Position numbers and translations under genes: made by a program
Shown: piece by piece, positions 12,660-22,291 of the stretch
How positions within the stretch are numbered: the first letter of the stretch is position 1
Layout of the letters: the number at the start of each line of letters is the position of its first letter
The notes under the pieces: generated by a model
What the model was told of the DNA's origin: nothing
Database searches by the model: none
The model's input: the letters and a program-made list of their open reading frames with translations, nothing else
Assembly: GCA_963675185.2 (NCBI GenBank)
Contig: CAXXOH010000003.1
Location: forward strand, 868,001 to 932,000
Reading direction: 5' to 3'
Length of the DNA: 64,000 nt
DNA from: Ilyobacter_A sp963675185
Lineage (GTDB): Bacteria; Fusobacteriota; Fusobacteriia; Fusobacteriales; Fusobacteriaceae

Positions 12660-13406
12660 CTAAAGTTCTTCCAAAATTTTGTCCATGTCTTTAAAGATAT
12701 TCATGTAATCTAAATTGGGCCTTTTTAAGACCAAAATTTTTATGCCCGTATCTTTGCAAGCTTCTACCTTCTCAAGTTCTCCCCCTTCTTTGCCGCTTTC
12801 CTTCGTTATCATATACCTTATGCCATAATTTCTCATTATGTCCTTGTTAAACTGCTTTGAAAATGGCCCCTGCAGGGCTATTATACGACTTGCATGGTAA
12901 CCTAAGTTTTCTGCAATTTCTATGGAGGCCTTCACCGGAAGTATCCTCACGTAAAGTTTGTCCAACATTTCTAGCTTTTTAAGTTTGTGCAGGCTGTTCA
13001 CCCCGAGGGTGCTGAGTATGTTCCCACCAGAATAATTAGAGTTTAGATAGGTCACTATAGCATCAATATCTTCAAATCTAATGAACCCTTCATATGAGAG
13101 CATCTCTCTTTCAAACCTAAGATATTTCAGTCCGTGCTTTCTTGCTACTTCCATTGCATTTTTAGAAACATTTTGTGCGTACGGGTGGCTGGCATCTACT
13201 ATAACTTTTACTTCTCTTGCCAGGACAAATTTTTCCATCTCGCTTATATCCATTTTTTTGTCAACTACCTCTGAACCTATGTCCTCAACTAGTTTCTTCC
13301 CATATTTAGAGCTTGTGCTTATAATAAGCTTGTTTGTATTTTTAGCTATCCTGCTCGCCAGTTCTCTAGAGTCTTTAGTGCCGCCTATGAGCCATATAAT
13401 TTTCAT
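12660..13406 (-). CDS. cbiJ: Cobalt-precorrin-6A reductase
   Basis: CbiJ/CobK-family NAD(P)H-dependent reductase (248 aa) that reduces the macrocycle of (cobalt-)precorrin-6A. The N-terminus MKIIWLIGGTKDSRELA is the family's nucleotide-binding start, and DASHPYAQNVSKNA and ALQGPFSKQFN are characteristic. I start at the ATG at 13406, which lies 2 bp after the hemB stop with AAGGAA inside hemB, rather than at 13430. It is the last recognised gene of the cobalamin operon. Confidence 0.88.
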   Translation of the reverse strand: MKIIWLIGGTKDSRELASRIAKNTNKLIISTSSKYGKKLVEDIGSEVVDKKMDISEMEKFVLAREVKVIVDASHPYAQNVSKNAMEVARKHGLKYLRFEREMLSYEGFIRFEDIDAIVTYLNSNYSGGNILSTLGVNSLHKLKKLEMLDKLYVRILPVKASIEIAENLGYHASRIIALQGPFSKQFNKDIMRNYGIRYMITKESGKEGGELEKVEACKDTGIKILVLKRPNLDYMNIFKDMDKILEEL

Positions 13407-13408
13407 TC

Positions 13409-14383
13409 TTATATTCCTTCTGTTATCCATTTGGCAAGGTCTTTAGCAAAGTAAGTAATTATTACTGTAGCCCCCGCTCTTTTTATCCCATATATCTTTT
13501 CAAGTACTATATCTTTTTCATCTACCCATCCGTTCTGTGAACAGGCTTTTACCATGGCATACTCTGCGCTTACATTATAAGCTGCTATTGGTGCATTTAA
13601 GTTATCCTTTAAACGGCTGATGACATCTAGATAGGCTAATGCCGGCTTAACTATTAAAATATCCGCACCTTGATCTAAATCCTCCCTGGCCTCGTCTAGG
13701 GCCTGCCAGCTAGATCTGTAATCCATCTGATAGGTCTTTCTGTCGCCAAAGCTAGGAGCAGAGTCCGCTGCATCTCTAAAAGGCCCATAAAAAGCCGACG
13801 AATATTTAACCGAGTACGACATTATAGGTATATTTTTGTATCCATTTTCATCCAAGGCTTCCCTAATAGTCTTCACTCTGCCATCCATCATGTCGGAAGG
13901 GGCTACTATATCTGCTCCGGCTTTTGCGTGGGATACAGCTATCTCCCCTAGCAGTTCTAAGGTTTCGTCATTCTTTACATATCCATTTTTATCCAAGACG
14001 CCGCAATGCCCGTGTGAGGTGTACTCACACATACATACATCCGTGACAACTAGCATCTCCGGATATAGTCTTTTTATATACCTCACGGCTTCCTGTACTA
14101 TGCCGCTGTCGTTATAGGCCTCTTTCCCGACCTCATCCTTCTCTTTTGGTATCCCAAATATCAATAACGACCTTATCCCAAGATTCCATACCTCGTCTAG
14201 CTCCTCTTCTACTCTGTCTATAGAGTACCTGTATATACCTGGCATAGAAGCTATCTCTTTCCTTATATCTGCACCCTCTTCTATGAATATAGGATACACA
14301 AAATCAGCTACATCTAGGTATACGTCTTTTACAAGGTTTCTTATATTTTTGCTATTTCTAAGTCTTCTATGTCTTTTAAACAA
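13409..14383 (-). CDS. hemB: Porphobilinogen synthase
   Basis: Delta-aminolevulinate dehydratase (324 aa), which condenses two 5-aminolevulinates into porphobilinogen. It has the usual RHRRLR N-terminus, the VCMCEYTSHGHCG metal-binding segment, and the two Schiff-base lysines in MSYSVKYSSAFYGPFRDA and ILIVKPALAYLD. Length is normal. It lies between cobC and cbiJ, so this early tetrapyrrole step is regulated with cobalamin synthesis. The cysteine-rich metal site suggests a zinc-dependent form. Confidence 0.95.
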   Translation of the reverse strand: MFKRHRRLRNSKNIRNLVKDVYLDVADFVYPIFIEEGADIRKEIASMPGIYRYSIDRVEEELDEVWNLGIRSLLIFGIPKEKDEVGKEAYNDSGIVQEAVRYIKRLYPEMLVVTDVCMCEYTSHGHCGVLDKNGYVKNDETLELLGEIAVSHAKAGADIVAPSDMMDGRVKTIREALDENGYKNIPIMSYSVKYSSAFYGPFRDAADSAPSFGDRKTYQMDYRSSWQALDEAREDLDQGADILIVKPALAYLDVISRLKDNLNAPIAAYNVSAEYAMVKACSQNGWVDEKDIVLEKIYGIKRAGATVIITYFAKDLAKWITEGI

Positions 14384-14405
14384 CCTAATATCCCCCTTAA
14401 ATTAA

Positions 14406-14978
14406 CTAAAAATCACTGTATTCAATTATTCTGTACGTAGAGTTCTCCATAATCTCGTTTTCACTGAATTTTTCAACACTATTTCCCTCAACGTAATTGA
14501 AAAAAAGATTTAAAACTGTCCCATGGGAAACCACCAGGATATTCCCGCTATTATGCAGACTCTTTATCTTTTCTATGCCGTCTAAAAAGCGTTCCAAAGC
14601 CTCAATTAAACTCTCGGCATTTATAAGCCTGGCATCGTACTCGGCTGGATTTTTAAAAAATTTTTCCGCTTCCTTCGGGTATTTTAAATATATGTCTTTA
14701 AACCGCATACCTTCCCAGACGCCGAAGTTCTTTTCGTTTAACTGCTCCAGTTTTTTAACCTCTATATCCCTGCCACTTTTTAAAATGTTCGCTGTTTTAT
14801 AAGCTCTCCCAAGTTCGCTAGAATACACCGCTTCAAAGTCAATGTTTTCAAACTGTTCTGACAAGTTCTCCGCCTGAAGGACACCTTTTTCAGTCAATTC
14901 AGAATCTAGCCTTCCTTGCATTATCCCCTTAGTATTCCATACAGTTTCGCCGTGCCTTACGAAATAAATATTAAGCAT
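14406..14978 (-). CDS. cobC: Alpha-ribazole phosphatase (histidine phosphatase)
   Basis: Histidine-phosphatase superfamily protein of 190 aa with the RHGE motif at residues 8-11 and a second catalytic His in VVSHGTVLN. In this cobalamin operon, next to cobT, it most likely dephosphorylates alpha-ribazole-5'-phosphate or adenosylcobalamin-5'-phosphate in nucleotide loop assembly. On sequence alone it could be a phosphoglycerate-mutase-like phosphatase; the position supports CobC. Confidence 0.82.
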   Translation of the reverse strand: MLNIYFVRHGETVWNTKGIMQGRLDSELTEKGVLQAENLSEQFENIDFEAVYSSELGRAYKTANILKSGRDIEVKKLEQLNEKNFGVWEGMRFKDIYLKYPKEAEKFFKNPAEYDARLINAESLIEALERFLDGIEKIKSLHNSGNILVVSHGTVLNLFFNYVEGNSVEKFSENEIMENSTYRIIEYSDF

Positions 14979-14987
14979 ACACTCCTC

Positions 14988-16019
14988 CTATACTTCCGGG
15001 TACAACCTTATATCCCTTGCTATGTTGCTCGCAGCTTCTACTATAGGAAACATCAAAATAGCCCCGCTACCTTCTCCAAGCTTCATATTCATGAAAAGCA
15101 TTGGTTCTAATTCCATATTTTTCATAATCCACTTTATTCCTGACTCCTCCCCAATGTGTGAAGGGAGCATGTAATCTTTTATTTTAGGGTTTATTAAGCT
15201 TGCAAGTAGCGCTGAAACACCGGATATCAATCCATCTATTATTACAGGAACTCTATTTTTAGCTGCCCCAAGATACGCCCCCACCATGGCGGCAATATCA
15301 AGTCCGCCCAGTTTATGGAGTACCTCTATAGGATCACTCGCATCTGGAGAATTAACCGTTATGGCATCCCTTATAACCTGTTTTTTCAATTCCAACTTTT
15401 CATCGCAAATACCGCTACCCTTGCCAACTATATCATTCAAAGGCAACCCTGTTAAAACTCTTAGTATAGCACTGCTGGTAGTTGTATTCCCTATTCCCAT
15501 CTCTCCAATTGCAAAAAGATTATATCCATCAGCTACAAGTCTGTCTACAGTTTCTATTCCGGCCTCCATCGCCATTATAGCTTCCTCTCTAGTCATGGCT
15601 TCCCCGGTTCTTATGTTTTTTGTTCCGTTTCTCATTATTTTTCTATCTATTATACCTAGAAATTCTTTGTCACTGTCTATGCCCAAATCCACAACAAAAA
15701 CATCGCTCCCAAAGGTTTTTGCCAGGGAACTTATTGAAGCCTCTTTTTTCAACATGGCTTCGACAACATACTGGGTTATAACCCTTTTAGAAGCACTTAC
15801 ACCTTCAGCTTCAACTCCGTTATCCGCAGCCATTACAACCACAGCCTTTTTATTAACCCTGTAATCTGAATCTATCCCAGATAACTGAAAGGAAATGTGC
15901 TCTAACTTCCCTAACCCATCCGGGGTTTTTAGTAGAGAATTCATGTGTTTTTTTCTATTTTCTATATCTGCCTTATTTAACCCAGTTATACTTTCTAAAG
16001 TTTCGTTTAGCAACCTCAT
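14988..16019 (-). CDS. cobT: Nicotinate-nucleotide:DMB phosphoribosyltransferase
   Basis: CobT (343 aa) activates the lower-ligand base, transferring phosphoribosyl from nicotinate mononucleotide to dimethylbenzimidazole or another base. Recognisable segments are TPDGLGKLE near residue 33, VVMAADNGVEAEGVSA, GEMGIGNTTTSSA and HIGEESGIKW, with the catalytic Glu in KLGEGSGAILMFPI. It overlaps the stop of the upstream sirC-like gene by 4 bp, indicating translational coupling. No bluB or bza genes are present, so the native lower ligand cannot be told. Confidence 0.93.
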   Translation of the reverse strand: MRLLNETLESITGLNKADIENRKKHMNSLLKTPDGLGKLEHISFQLSGIDSDYRVNKKAVVVMAADNGVEAEGVSASKRVITQYVVEAMLKKEASISSLAKTFGSDVFVVDLGIDSDKEFLGIIDRKIMRNGTKNIRTGEAMTREEAIMAMEAGIETVDRLVADGYNLFAIGEMGIGNTTTSSAILRVLTGLPLNDIVGKGSGICDEKLELKKQVIRDAITVNSPDASDPIEVLHKLGGLDIAAMVGAYLGAAKNRVPVIIDGLISGVSALLASLINPKIKDYMLPSHIGEESGIKWIMKNMELEPMLFMNMKLGEGSGAILMFPIVEAASNIARDIRLYPEV

Positions 16020-16456
16020 AACAAATCACCTATTTTATCTCTTATTTTAACTGCTAACTTCGGGTTTTTACCCTTTCCAGATACCGCGACAACAAATTCT
16101 TCTCTTTCTAGAACAGCAGCAAACCTTGCATTGCATCTACTACCACTGCTTATGTTGTTAACCAGGATATTTTTGGACTCTGCTTCTTCATATATTTTTT
16201 CATTTGTACCTGCACTATCGGTGGCTGCTACCACAAAAAAATAACCATCTAAATCACCATGTCGAAGCTCCCTTATATGCACATTCTGGACTAGTTCCCT
16301 AATTTCTTCTATTTTTATTTCCGTTGTCACAACATCTATAAGCGCACCATAGTTTGAGAGAGTTCTTATCTTTCTAAAGGCGATATTCCCTCCGCCTACC
16401 ACAAGACACCTCTTCCCCTTGAAATTTATGAAAAGCGGAAAAAAGTTTTCCTCCAT
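16016..16456 (-). CDS. Precorrin-2 dehydrogenase (CysG-N/SirC type)
   Basis: A short (146 aa) NAD-binding protein matching the N-terminal dehydrogenase domain of CysG/Met8. It has FINFKGKRCLVVGGGNIAFRK at the N-terminus (GGGNIA Rossmann motif) and VVAATDSAGTNEKIYEEA. It oxidises precorrin-2 to sirohydrochlorin, which CbiX then loads with cobalt. It is shorter than typical SirC (about 200 aa), apparently lacking the C-terminal chelatase-associated domain, consistent with a separate CbiX in this operon. Confidence 0.85.
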   Translation of the reverse strand: MEENFFPLFINFKGKRCLVVGGGNIAFRKIRTLSNYGALIDVVTTEIKIEEIRELVQNVHIRELRHGDLDGYFFVVAATDSAGTNEKIYEEAESKNILVNNISSGSRCNARFAAVLEREEFVVAVSGKGKNPKLAVKIRDKIGDLL

Positions 16457-16457
16457 A

Positions 16458-17762
16458 CTATCGACTTACCTTTTTAGAGATGTTTTCAAAAGCCTTCTCA
16501 ATGGCTGCTAGTATCTTAGCCATATCCTCCGTGCTGTGGGCTGCTGAAATGAAATGTGCTTCATATTTTGCCGGAGGGACTATTATCCCCTCTTCAAGCA
16601 TCGTTGAAAAGTACTCCACATACATATCATCATTTGTATCAATTGCATCCTCTAAATTTTTAACCTCTTTTTTCGAAAAGAATATGGTAAAAAGACTCCC
16701 GATCTGGTTCACTGTCACAGGAATAGTGTATTTTCTGGCGATTTCCCTTGTATCTTGAGCCAATTTAGCTGTCTTGGCTTCTAAATTTTCATAAAGGCCT
16801 TCACTATTTTTTAATATTTTTAGGGTCTCTATGCCTGCCCTTACGGAAACCGGGTTCCCCGATAGGGTCCCAGCATGATAGACGTTCCCAATCGGCGCTA
16901 CCATATCCATTATTTCTTTTTTACCTCCAAAAGCTCCAACCGGGTAACCGCCACCTACTATTTTCCCCAATGTGGTCAAGTCAGGGTTTATCCCGTATAT
17001 TTTTTGAGCTCCACCAATTGAAAGTCTAAATCCACTTATAACCTCGTCAAAAATAAGTATTACTCCGTGTTCGTCACAAAGTTCCCTCAACCCTTTTAAA
17101 AACTTTTCATCTGGAATCACAAGACCCATGTTTGCAGGTACCGGCTCAACTATTATACAGGCCATGTCATCTTCGCTTTCAAAAAGCCTTCTCACCCTGT
17201 TCAAATCCCCAAACGGAAGAGTCAGAGTGTCCTGCATCACCCCAGTAGTTATCCCGTTGCTGTCCTGATGCCCCGATGTTAATAGCCCAGATCCTGCCTT
17301 TACCATAAGTGAATCTGAATGGCCGTGATAACACCCCTCAAACTTTAATATCTTATTCTTCTTCGTGTATGCTCTTGCCAGCCTAACAGCAGCCATTGTA
17401 GCTTCTGTCCCAGAAGTCGTGAGTCTTATCTTTTCAATAGACGGAAAACACTCCTTCACCAGTTCTGCAAGCTCCACCTCCTTTTTAGTAGGAAGTCCAA
17501 ATGAGCTGCCATTTTCTACCTCTTTTTTTACAGCTTTCACCACCCTCTCATCGTTGTGGCCAAGTATCATCGGCCCCCAAGAACAGATGCAGTCCAAGTA
17601 CTCATTACCGTCCTCATCATAAATCTTGCTTCCTTTCCCTCTGTTTATAAATATTGGATAGGCTTTTTTTACCGACTGAAACGCCCTAACAGGGCTATTA
17701 ACCCCACCAGGTATAGAGTCTTTTGCTCTCTCAAATATTTCCATTGAATTTTTATGTATCAT
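16458..17762 (-). CDS. hemL: Glutamate-1-semialdehyde 2,1-aminomutase
   Basis: PLP-dependent aminomutase (434 aa) converting glutamate-1-semialdehyde to 5-aminolevulinate. Motifs include PGGVNSPVRAF, SGTEATMAAVRLAR, CYHGHSDS, FDEVISGFR and the PLP-lysine segment TLGKIVGGGYPVGAFGG. The ATG at 17762 is preferred over 17780 because GGGAG sits eight bases upstream. With hemA in the same operon it gives the C5 route to 5-aminolevulinate. Confidence 0.95.
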   Translation of the reverse strand: MIHKNSMEIFERAKDSIPGGVNSPVRAFQSVKKAYPIFINRGKGSKIYDEDGNEYLDCICSWGPMILGHNDERVVKAVKKEVENGSSFGLPTKKEVELAELVKECFPSIEKIRLTTSGTEATMAAVRLARAYTKKNKILKFEGCYHGHSDSLMVKAGSGLLTSGHQDSNGITTGVMQDTLTLPFGDLNRVRRLFESEDDMACIIVEPVPANMGLVIPDEKFLKGLRELCDEHGVILIFDEVISGFRLSIGGAQKIYGINPDLTTLGKIVGGGYPVGAFGGKKEIMDMVAPIGNVYHAGTLSGNPVSVRAGIETLKILKNSEGLYENLEAKTAKLAQDTREIARKYTIPVTVNQIGSLFTIFFSKKEVKNLEDAIDTNDDMYVEYFSTMLEEGIIVPPAKYEAHFISAAHSTEDMAKILAAIEKAFENISKKVSR

Positions 17763-17781
17763 CACTTCAACTCCCAACACT

Positions 17782-19245
17782 TTACAATTTTTTTAGTTCT
17801 TCTATTATCCCGTTCACGGTATACTCTCTGGCTTCTATGTCCACTTTTATCCCTGCTTCTCTTATTGCCCTGCTGGTCATAGGCCCTATGGAAACTATAA
17901 TTTTACCTTCTAGCAAACTCTTGTCCTCTTCTATGCTTTCCCAAAACGCCTCGAAGGTTGAGCTACTTAAAAAACTTACTATGTCCGTTTCTTTCAGATA
18001 CCTCTCCACTTCCGACTTCTCTCTTTTTATCTTTCTTGTTTCGTATGCCACCAGTTTTTCAAATTTTCTTGAGTACTCTTGTGAGTAGATATTTTCCTGA
18101 ACCGGCGAGATATCCGAGGTAACTATGAGTACCTTATCCCCTTCTCTTGTGTAAGCCGCCGACTCCTTGGCCAGTATATCCACCCTATATTCTTCAGGCA
18201 TAAAATCTGGGATTATCCTGTTTTTTACAAGCTCTTCATAGGTCTTTATGCCTACAGCGCCAACTTTTACATTTCCCAGCTTCCTTACATCATCCAGTTT
18301 TCTAAAAAATCCCCTCACGGCGTTGGCGCTGTTAAAAAGCACCGCACTGTATTCTGCTAAATCCGGGAATATGAACTCCCTGTAAACAATATCTATAAAA
18401 GGCAGCTCAAAAGATTCTCCGCCTAATTCTCTTATCTTTTCAGAAAAGTTCCCTGCCTGCTCAACGTTTCTGGTCACCAAAATGTTTTTTCCAAAAAACT
18501 CCTTTTTTTCAAACCATTTCAGTTTTTCCCTTAAACTAACAACCTCTCCCACAACTATTACTGCAGGTGGGACGACTTTTTTTTCTTCAGAAATCTCCAC
18601 TATATTATCTAATACACCTGTTATTGTCCTCTGTTTTGTGGTACTACCACTCTCTATTATCGCAATTGGGGTTTCAACACTTTTACCGTTGCCCACAAGA
18701 CCTTGGACTATTTGAGATAAATTTTTTACCCCCATCAAAAAAACAAGAGTACCATCTAGTTTCGATACGGTTTCGAAATCTATCCAGTCACCGTCTTTTT
18801 TCGTATGCCCTGTAAAAATATGAAAGGAGGTATTTATCCCCCTGTGACTTACTGGTATTCCCGCATAAGCAGGTACTGATATAGACGATGTTATCCCTGG
18901 AACTATCTCAAAATCTAACCCCTCCTCTTCTAAAGCCAAAGCCTCTTCCCCGCCTCTTCCGAATACAAACGGGTGTCCCCCTTTTAGCCTGAGGACTTTT
19001 TTCCCTTCCTTGGCTTTTTCCACCAATACCCTGTTTATTGCATCCTGTATAAGTCCCCCTTCAGTGTTCTCTTTACCCAAATAGATGAGCTCGGCATCTT
19101 TTCTAGCCAAGTTCAACATATTCTCATTTATCAGACGGTCATACACTATGCAATCTGCAGTTTTTAAAAGTTTTTCTAACTTTACTGTCATTAGATCATA
19201 ATCTCCACAACCTGCTCCTGCAATATAAACTATCCTTCTATTCAT
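17782..19245 (-). CDS. cobA-hemD: Fused uroporphyrinogen-III methyltransferase/synthase
   Basis: A 487-aa fusion. Residues about 1-245 are SUMT (S-adenosylmethionine-dependent, makes precorrin-2), with the glycine-rich AGAGCGDYDLMT start, LRLKGGHPFVFGRGGEE and EIVPGITSSISVPAYAGIP. Residues about 250-487 are uroporphyrinogen-III synthase (KNILVTRN, FNSANAVRGFF, FLSSSTFEAFW). The two consecutive steps are thus on one chain, as in several Firmicutes and Fusobacteria. It overlaps the hemC stop by 8 bp. Confidence 0.93.
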   Translation of the reverse strand: MNRRIVYIAGAGCGDYDLMTVKLEKLLKTADCIVYDRLINENMLNLARKDAELIYLGKENTEGGLIQDAINRVLVEKAKEGKKVLRLKGGHPFVFGRGGEEALALEEEGLDFEIVPGITSSISVPAYAGIPVSHRGINTSFHIFTGHTKKDGDWIDFETVSKLDGTLVFLMGVKNLSQIVQGLVGNGKSVETPIAIIESGSTTKQRTITGVLDNIVEISEEKKVVPPAVIVVGEVVSLREKLKWFEKKEFFGKNILVTRNVEQAGNFSEKIRELGGESFELPFIDIVYREFIFPDLAEYSAVLFNSANAVRGFFRKLDDVRKLGNVKVGAVGIKTYEELVKNRIIPDFMPEEYRVDILAKESAAYTREGDKVLIVTSDISPVQENIYSQEYSRKFEKLVAYETRKIKREKSEVERYLKETDIVSFLSSSTFEAFWESIEEDKSLLEGKIIVSIGPMTSRAIREAGIKVDIEAREYTVNGIIEELKKL

Positions 19246-20134
19246 CTATCTTCCCCCTGATTATGCCGGCTAAATCTTGGGCTACCTTTTCTGGAGATTC
19301 TGTACTCCCGCTGTTTTTGCCAAAGTACACCCTATCCCCACTGTAGTACATCCCCTTAAGCTCTATCATATCACCGTTTATTTCAGCCGAGCATCCCATC
19401 GGTGTGTGGCACCCGCCATCGAAAATTCTTGAAAATTCTCTTTCTGCAAGGCAGATTAGTCTAGTCTTTTCGTCATCTACTCTTTTGAGTTCATCTAATA
19501 TGAACTCGTCCCCTTCCCTGCATTGTATACAAAGTATTCCTTGTGCTGGAGCAGGAACTATCTCCTCTGTTTCAAAATACTGGCTTACTTCCCGTTCCAT
19601 ATCGACTCTTTTTAGCCCTGCCGCAGCAAGTATTATGGCATCGCAATATCCTTCCCTCAATTTTTTAAGACGGGTATGTATATTCCCTCTTATGGGAACT
19701 ACCTCCAGGTCTGGCCTCAAGTTCAGCAAGCTCATCTTCCTCCTGAGGCTGCTTGTTCCAACTTTTGCACCTTCTGGCAGTTCCTCCAGATTCAGGTTAC
19801 CATTAGATACAAGTACATCTCTATTGTCCTCCCTTTGAGGAAAGCACCCATTTACCAAACCTTTTGGAGTGACTGCCGGCATATCCTTCATGGAATGTAC
19901 CGCTATGTCCACCCCTCCATCTAGGAGTTCTCTTTCTATCTCCTTTACAAAAAGGCTTTTCAGTGATGCGTCCCCCCAGTTTGTCCTCTGGTCTTTATCC
20001 CCGCTAGTGATTATCTTTTTCAGCTCTATATCTAAGCCTGGATTTTTTTCTTGGAGTATTTTTTTTACAAACTCTGCCTGGGCAACGGCAAGTATGCTCG
20101 CCCTAGTCCCTATAACAACCTTTTGTTTAAGCAT
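19238..20134 (-). CDS. hemC: Hydroxymethylbilane synthase
   Basis: Porphobilinogen deaminase (298 aa) polymerising four porphobilinogens. It shows VVIGTRASILAVAQAE, the catalytic Asp segment VDIAVHSMKDMPA, GTSSLRRKMSLLNLRPDLEVVPIRGNIHTRL in its conserved order, and the dipyrromethane-binding Cys in GGCHTPMGCSA. The ATG at 20134 is chosen over the in-frame TTG at 20143. The start lies inside the end of hemA (8-bp overlap), indicating coupling. Confidence 0.94.
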   Translation of the reverse strand: MLKQKVVIGTRASILAVAQAEFVKKILQEKNPGLDIELKKIITSGDKDQRTNWGDASLKSLFVKEIERELLDGGVDIAVHSMKDMPAVTPKGLVNGCFPQREDNRDVLVSNGNLNLEELPEGAKVGTSSLRRKMSLLNLRPDLEVVPIRGNIHTRLKKLREGYCDAIILAAAGLKRVDMEREVSQYFETEEIVPAPAQGILCIQCREGDEFILDELKRVDDEKTRLICLAEREFSRIFDGGCHTPMGCSAEINGDMIELKGMYYSGDRVYFGKNSGSTESPEKVAQDLAGIIRGKIDE

Positions 20135-21146
20135 TTTCACCAACTATTCCCTTCCTGTAATCAAACCACTTTTTTGTCTTCTCCATTTGCTCATCTATAA
20201 GATAGCTGTATTTTTCAGATAAATTTTCCCTATTCTCTAGATTACTATTGTATACTTTCCATACATCTTCCAAATGATACAGGGTCACATTGTTATACTC
20301 TGAAATTTTTGGGTCTATATCCCTGGGTACAGCCAAATCCAGAAAAAACCTCTCTCTGCCATCCTGTAAAATCTTTTCAAGCTTCTCCAGTTTTATGACT
20401 AAATGCGGGGCGGATGTTGCACTTATTACTATGTCGCTGTCTTTTATCTCTTCATACTTATCAGAAAAATCTACAAGTTTAATATCTTTATATTTGTGCT
20501 GCACTTCCAAAGATTTATGATGGCTTCTGTTTGTTACGGCGATCTCCCTCACCCCAACCTTGTGCAGCAAAACTAGTATTGATTGGCTTAACTCACCAAT
20601 ACCTATTATAAAAACTTTTTTCTGAGAAAAATCTTTAAATTTCTCCCTTATAAATTTTACCGATATGGCGTCCAAAGAAAGGTTCTGAGTATTTATTTTG
20701 CTGACGGTTCTGAATTTTTTACCTGTCTGTATGGCTTTGTTAAATATGGTGTTTAGTATCTTTGAAGTCTTCCTGTTTTTTAAATTCTCTGCATAGCTTT
20801 TTTTAAGCTGGGAAAGTATCTGATCTTCCCCCTTTATCACAGACTCCAGCCCGCACGATACGTTCATAAGGTACTCCAAGGCCTTGTTCCCTTGGAAAAT
20901 TTTGGCATTTTTTTCTAGCCCCATCTCTTCCAAAAATTCCTCCATGGAAAAATTTTTAGAATTTTCAAAATATACCTCTATACGTAGGCAGGTCTCCAAT
21001 ACCACATATCCTTTTATGTGAGACTTCAAAAAATATTCCTCTACACTTTTCTTATAGTCTCTTTTTAAAAAATTTTCCCTTTCATCCAAGGTGAAATCTT
21101 TATAATTTATACTCAGCACATTGAAATTTTTAAGTCCCATACTCAC
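20127..21146 (-). CDS. hemA: Glutamyl-tRNA reductase (short form)
   Basis: Reduces glutamyl-tRNA to glutamate-1-semialdehyde. The catalytic Cys is near residue 53 in VVLETCLRIEVYF. SCGLESVIKGEDQILSQLK and the NADP-binding FIIGIGELSQSILVLLHKVG follow. At 339 aa it is about 80-100 residues shorter than most HemA proteins and appears to lack most of the C-terminal dimerisation domain. The GTG at 21146 lies five bases after GAGGTGG; the ATG at 21140 is the alternative. It sits with cobD upstream and hemC downstream. Confidence 0.9.
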   Translation of the reverse strand: MSMGLKNFNVLSINYKDFTLDERENFLKRDYKKSVEEYFLKSHIKGYVVLETCLRIEVYFENSKNFSMEEFLEEMGLEKNAKIFQGNKALEYLMNVSCGLESVIKGEDQILSQLKKSYAENLKNRKTSKILNTIFNKAIQTGKKFRTVSKINTQNLSLDAISVKFIREKFKDFSQKKVFIIGIGELSQSILVLLHKVGVREIAVTNRSHHKSLEVQHKYKDIKLVDFSDKYEEIKDSDIVISATSAPHLVIKLEKLEKILQDGRERFFLDLAVPRDIDPKISEYNNVTLYHLEDVWKVYNSNLENRENLSEKYSYLIDEQMEKTKKWFDYRKGIVGENA

Positions 21147-21158
21147 TCACGCCACCTC

Positions 21159-22238
21159 TTAAAAAAACTTTTCCAATATATCTCCAAGGGTTTCTATCAC
21201 CCTTTTGTTATTCTCCCTGTCTTTTATTGCTAGACGGATAAAAGAACTATCCAAATACTTAAAATTTGACGCATCTCTTACCAGGATACCCCTCTCTAAA
21301 AAAAGTTTTCCAAGCGACTTAGAATCCCCCTTCAAGAGCTTTACAAGTATAAAGTTTGTCTCCGTTTTATACGTCTTAACGCCAGGCAATTTTTCCAAAC
21401 TGCTGTACATATACACTTTTTCTCGTCTTATCCACTCTTCCGAATTTTTAATGTATTCACAGTCATCCAGTACAACTAGGCCTGCAAGTTCAGCGAAACC
21501 ATTTACTGTCCAGGGCTCCCTCTCCATCTCTATACTTTCTCTTATCTCTCTATTATAGCATATCCCATACCCAAGTCTAAGCCCGGGTATAGCAAAAAAT
21601 TTAGTAAGTGCCCTGAGTACAAAGAGATTTTTCTTATCCACAGTTTCTTTTATTATGCTGTTTTTATGCCCTCCTTCTGTAAACTCTATAAAGGCCTCGT
21701 CTAAAAACATATGGGTCCCATACTTATTGCAGCACCCAAGGATAGTTGCCAGTTTGGAGCAGCCAATCCTTTTGCCTGTGGGGTTGTTCGGGTTGCATAT
21801 AACCAGAAGATCATATTTTCCCTTTAGCCTTTCTTCTAATCTAGGAAGGTCTAGTTCAAACTCATCCTCTTCTAACAGTTGGAAGTATTCTATTCCCCCG
21901 CCGCTAACCTTTATAGCCCTCTCGTATTCTGCAAATGTCGGTGATACTACGAGAGTTTTTTTAGGGTTCAAAGCCTTCATGTACAAAAATATGAGTTCGG
22001 TGGCCCCGTTTCCAACCAGTATATTTTCTAATTCTACGCCATTGAAACTGGCAAATTTATTTTTCAGCTGAAAATAGTCCGGGTCCGGGTACCTGGTTAT
22101 GAGGTCGAAATTCTCTATAACGCTGTTTTTTAAGCTTTCAGGCACCCCAAAAGGGTTTATATTGGAGCTGTAGTCCAAGAGCTCATCTAAGTTTTTCTCA
22201 CGAAATATTTTGTATACATTTCCGCCGTGCAGATCCAT
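21159..22238 (-). CDS. cobD: L-threonine-O-3-phosphate decarboxylase
   Basis: PLP enzyme (359 aa) of the HisC-like aminotransferase fold. It begins HGGNVYKIFREK and YSSNINPFGVP, typical of CobD. ICNPNNPTGK, FLDEAFIEF and the PLP-lysine region RALTKFFAIPGLRLGY are present. It makes (R)-1-amino-2-propanol phosphate, which CbiB attaches to cobyric acid. HisC activity is the alternative for this fold, but no his genes are nearby and cbiB is adjacent. Confidence 0.92.
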   Translation of the reverse strand: MDLHGGNVYKIFREKNLDELLDYSSNINPFGVPESLKNSVIENFDLITRYPDPDYFQLKNKFASFNGVELENILVGNGATELIFLYMKALNPKKTLVVSPTFAEYERAIKVSGGGIEYFQLLEEDEFELDLPRLEERLKGKYDLLVICNPNNPTGKRIGCSKLATILGCCNKYGTHMFLDEAFIEFTEGGHKNSIIKETVDKKNLFVLRALTKFFAIPGLRLGYGICYNREIRESIEMEREPWTVNGFAELAGLVVLDDCEYIKNSEEWIRREKVYMYSSLEKLPGVKTYKTETNFILVKLLKGDSKSLGKLFLERGILVRDASNFKYLDSSFIRLAIKDRENNKRVIETLGDILEKFF

Positions 22239-22291
22239 AATTATCCCCTCTTCTATCCTAAAAAATTATCTCCTATATCTAGTCATTTTCA

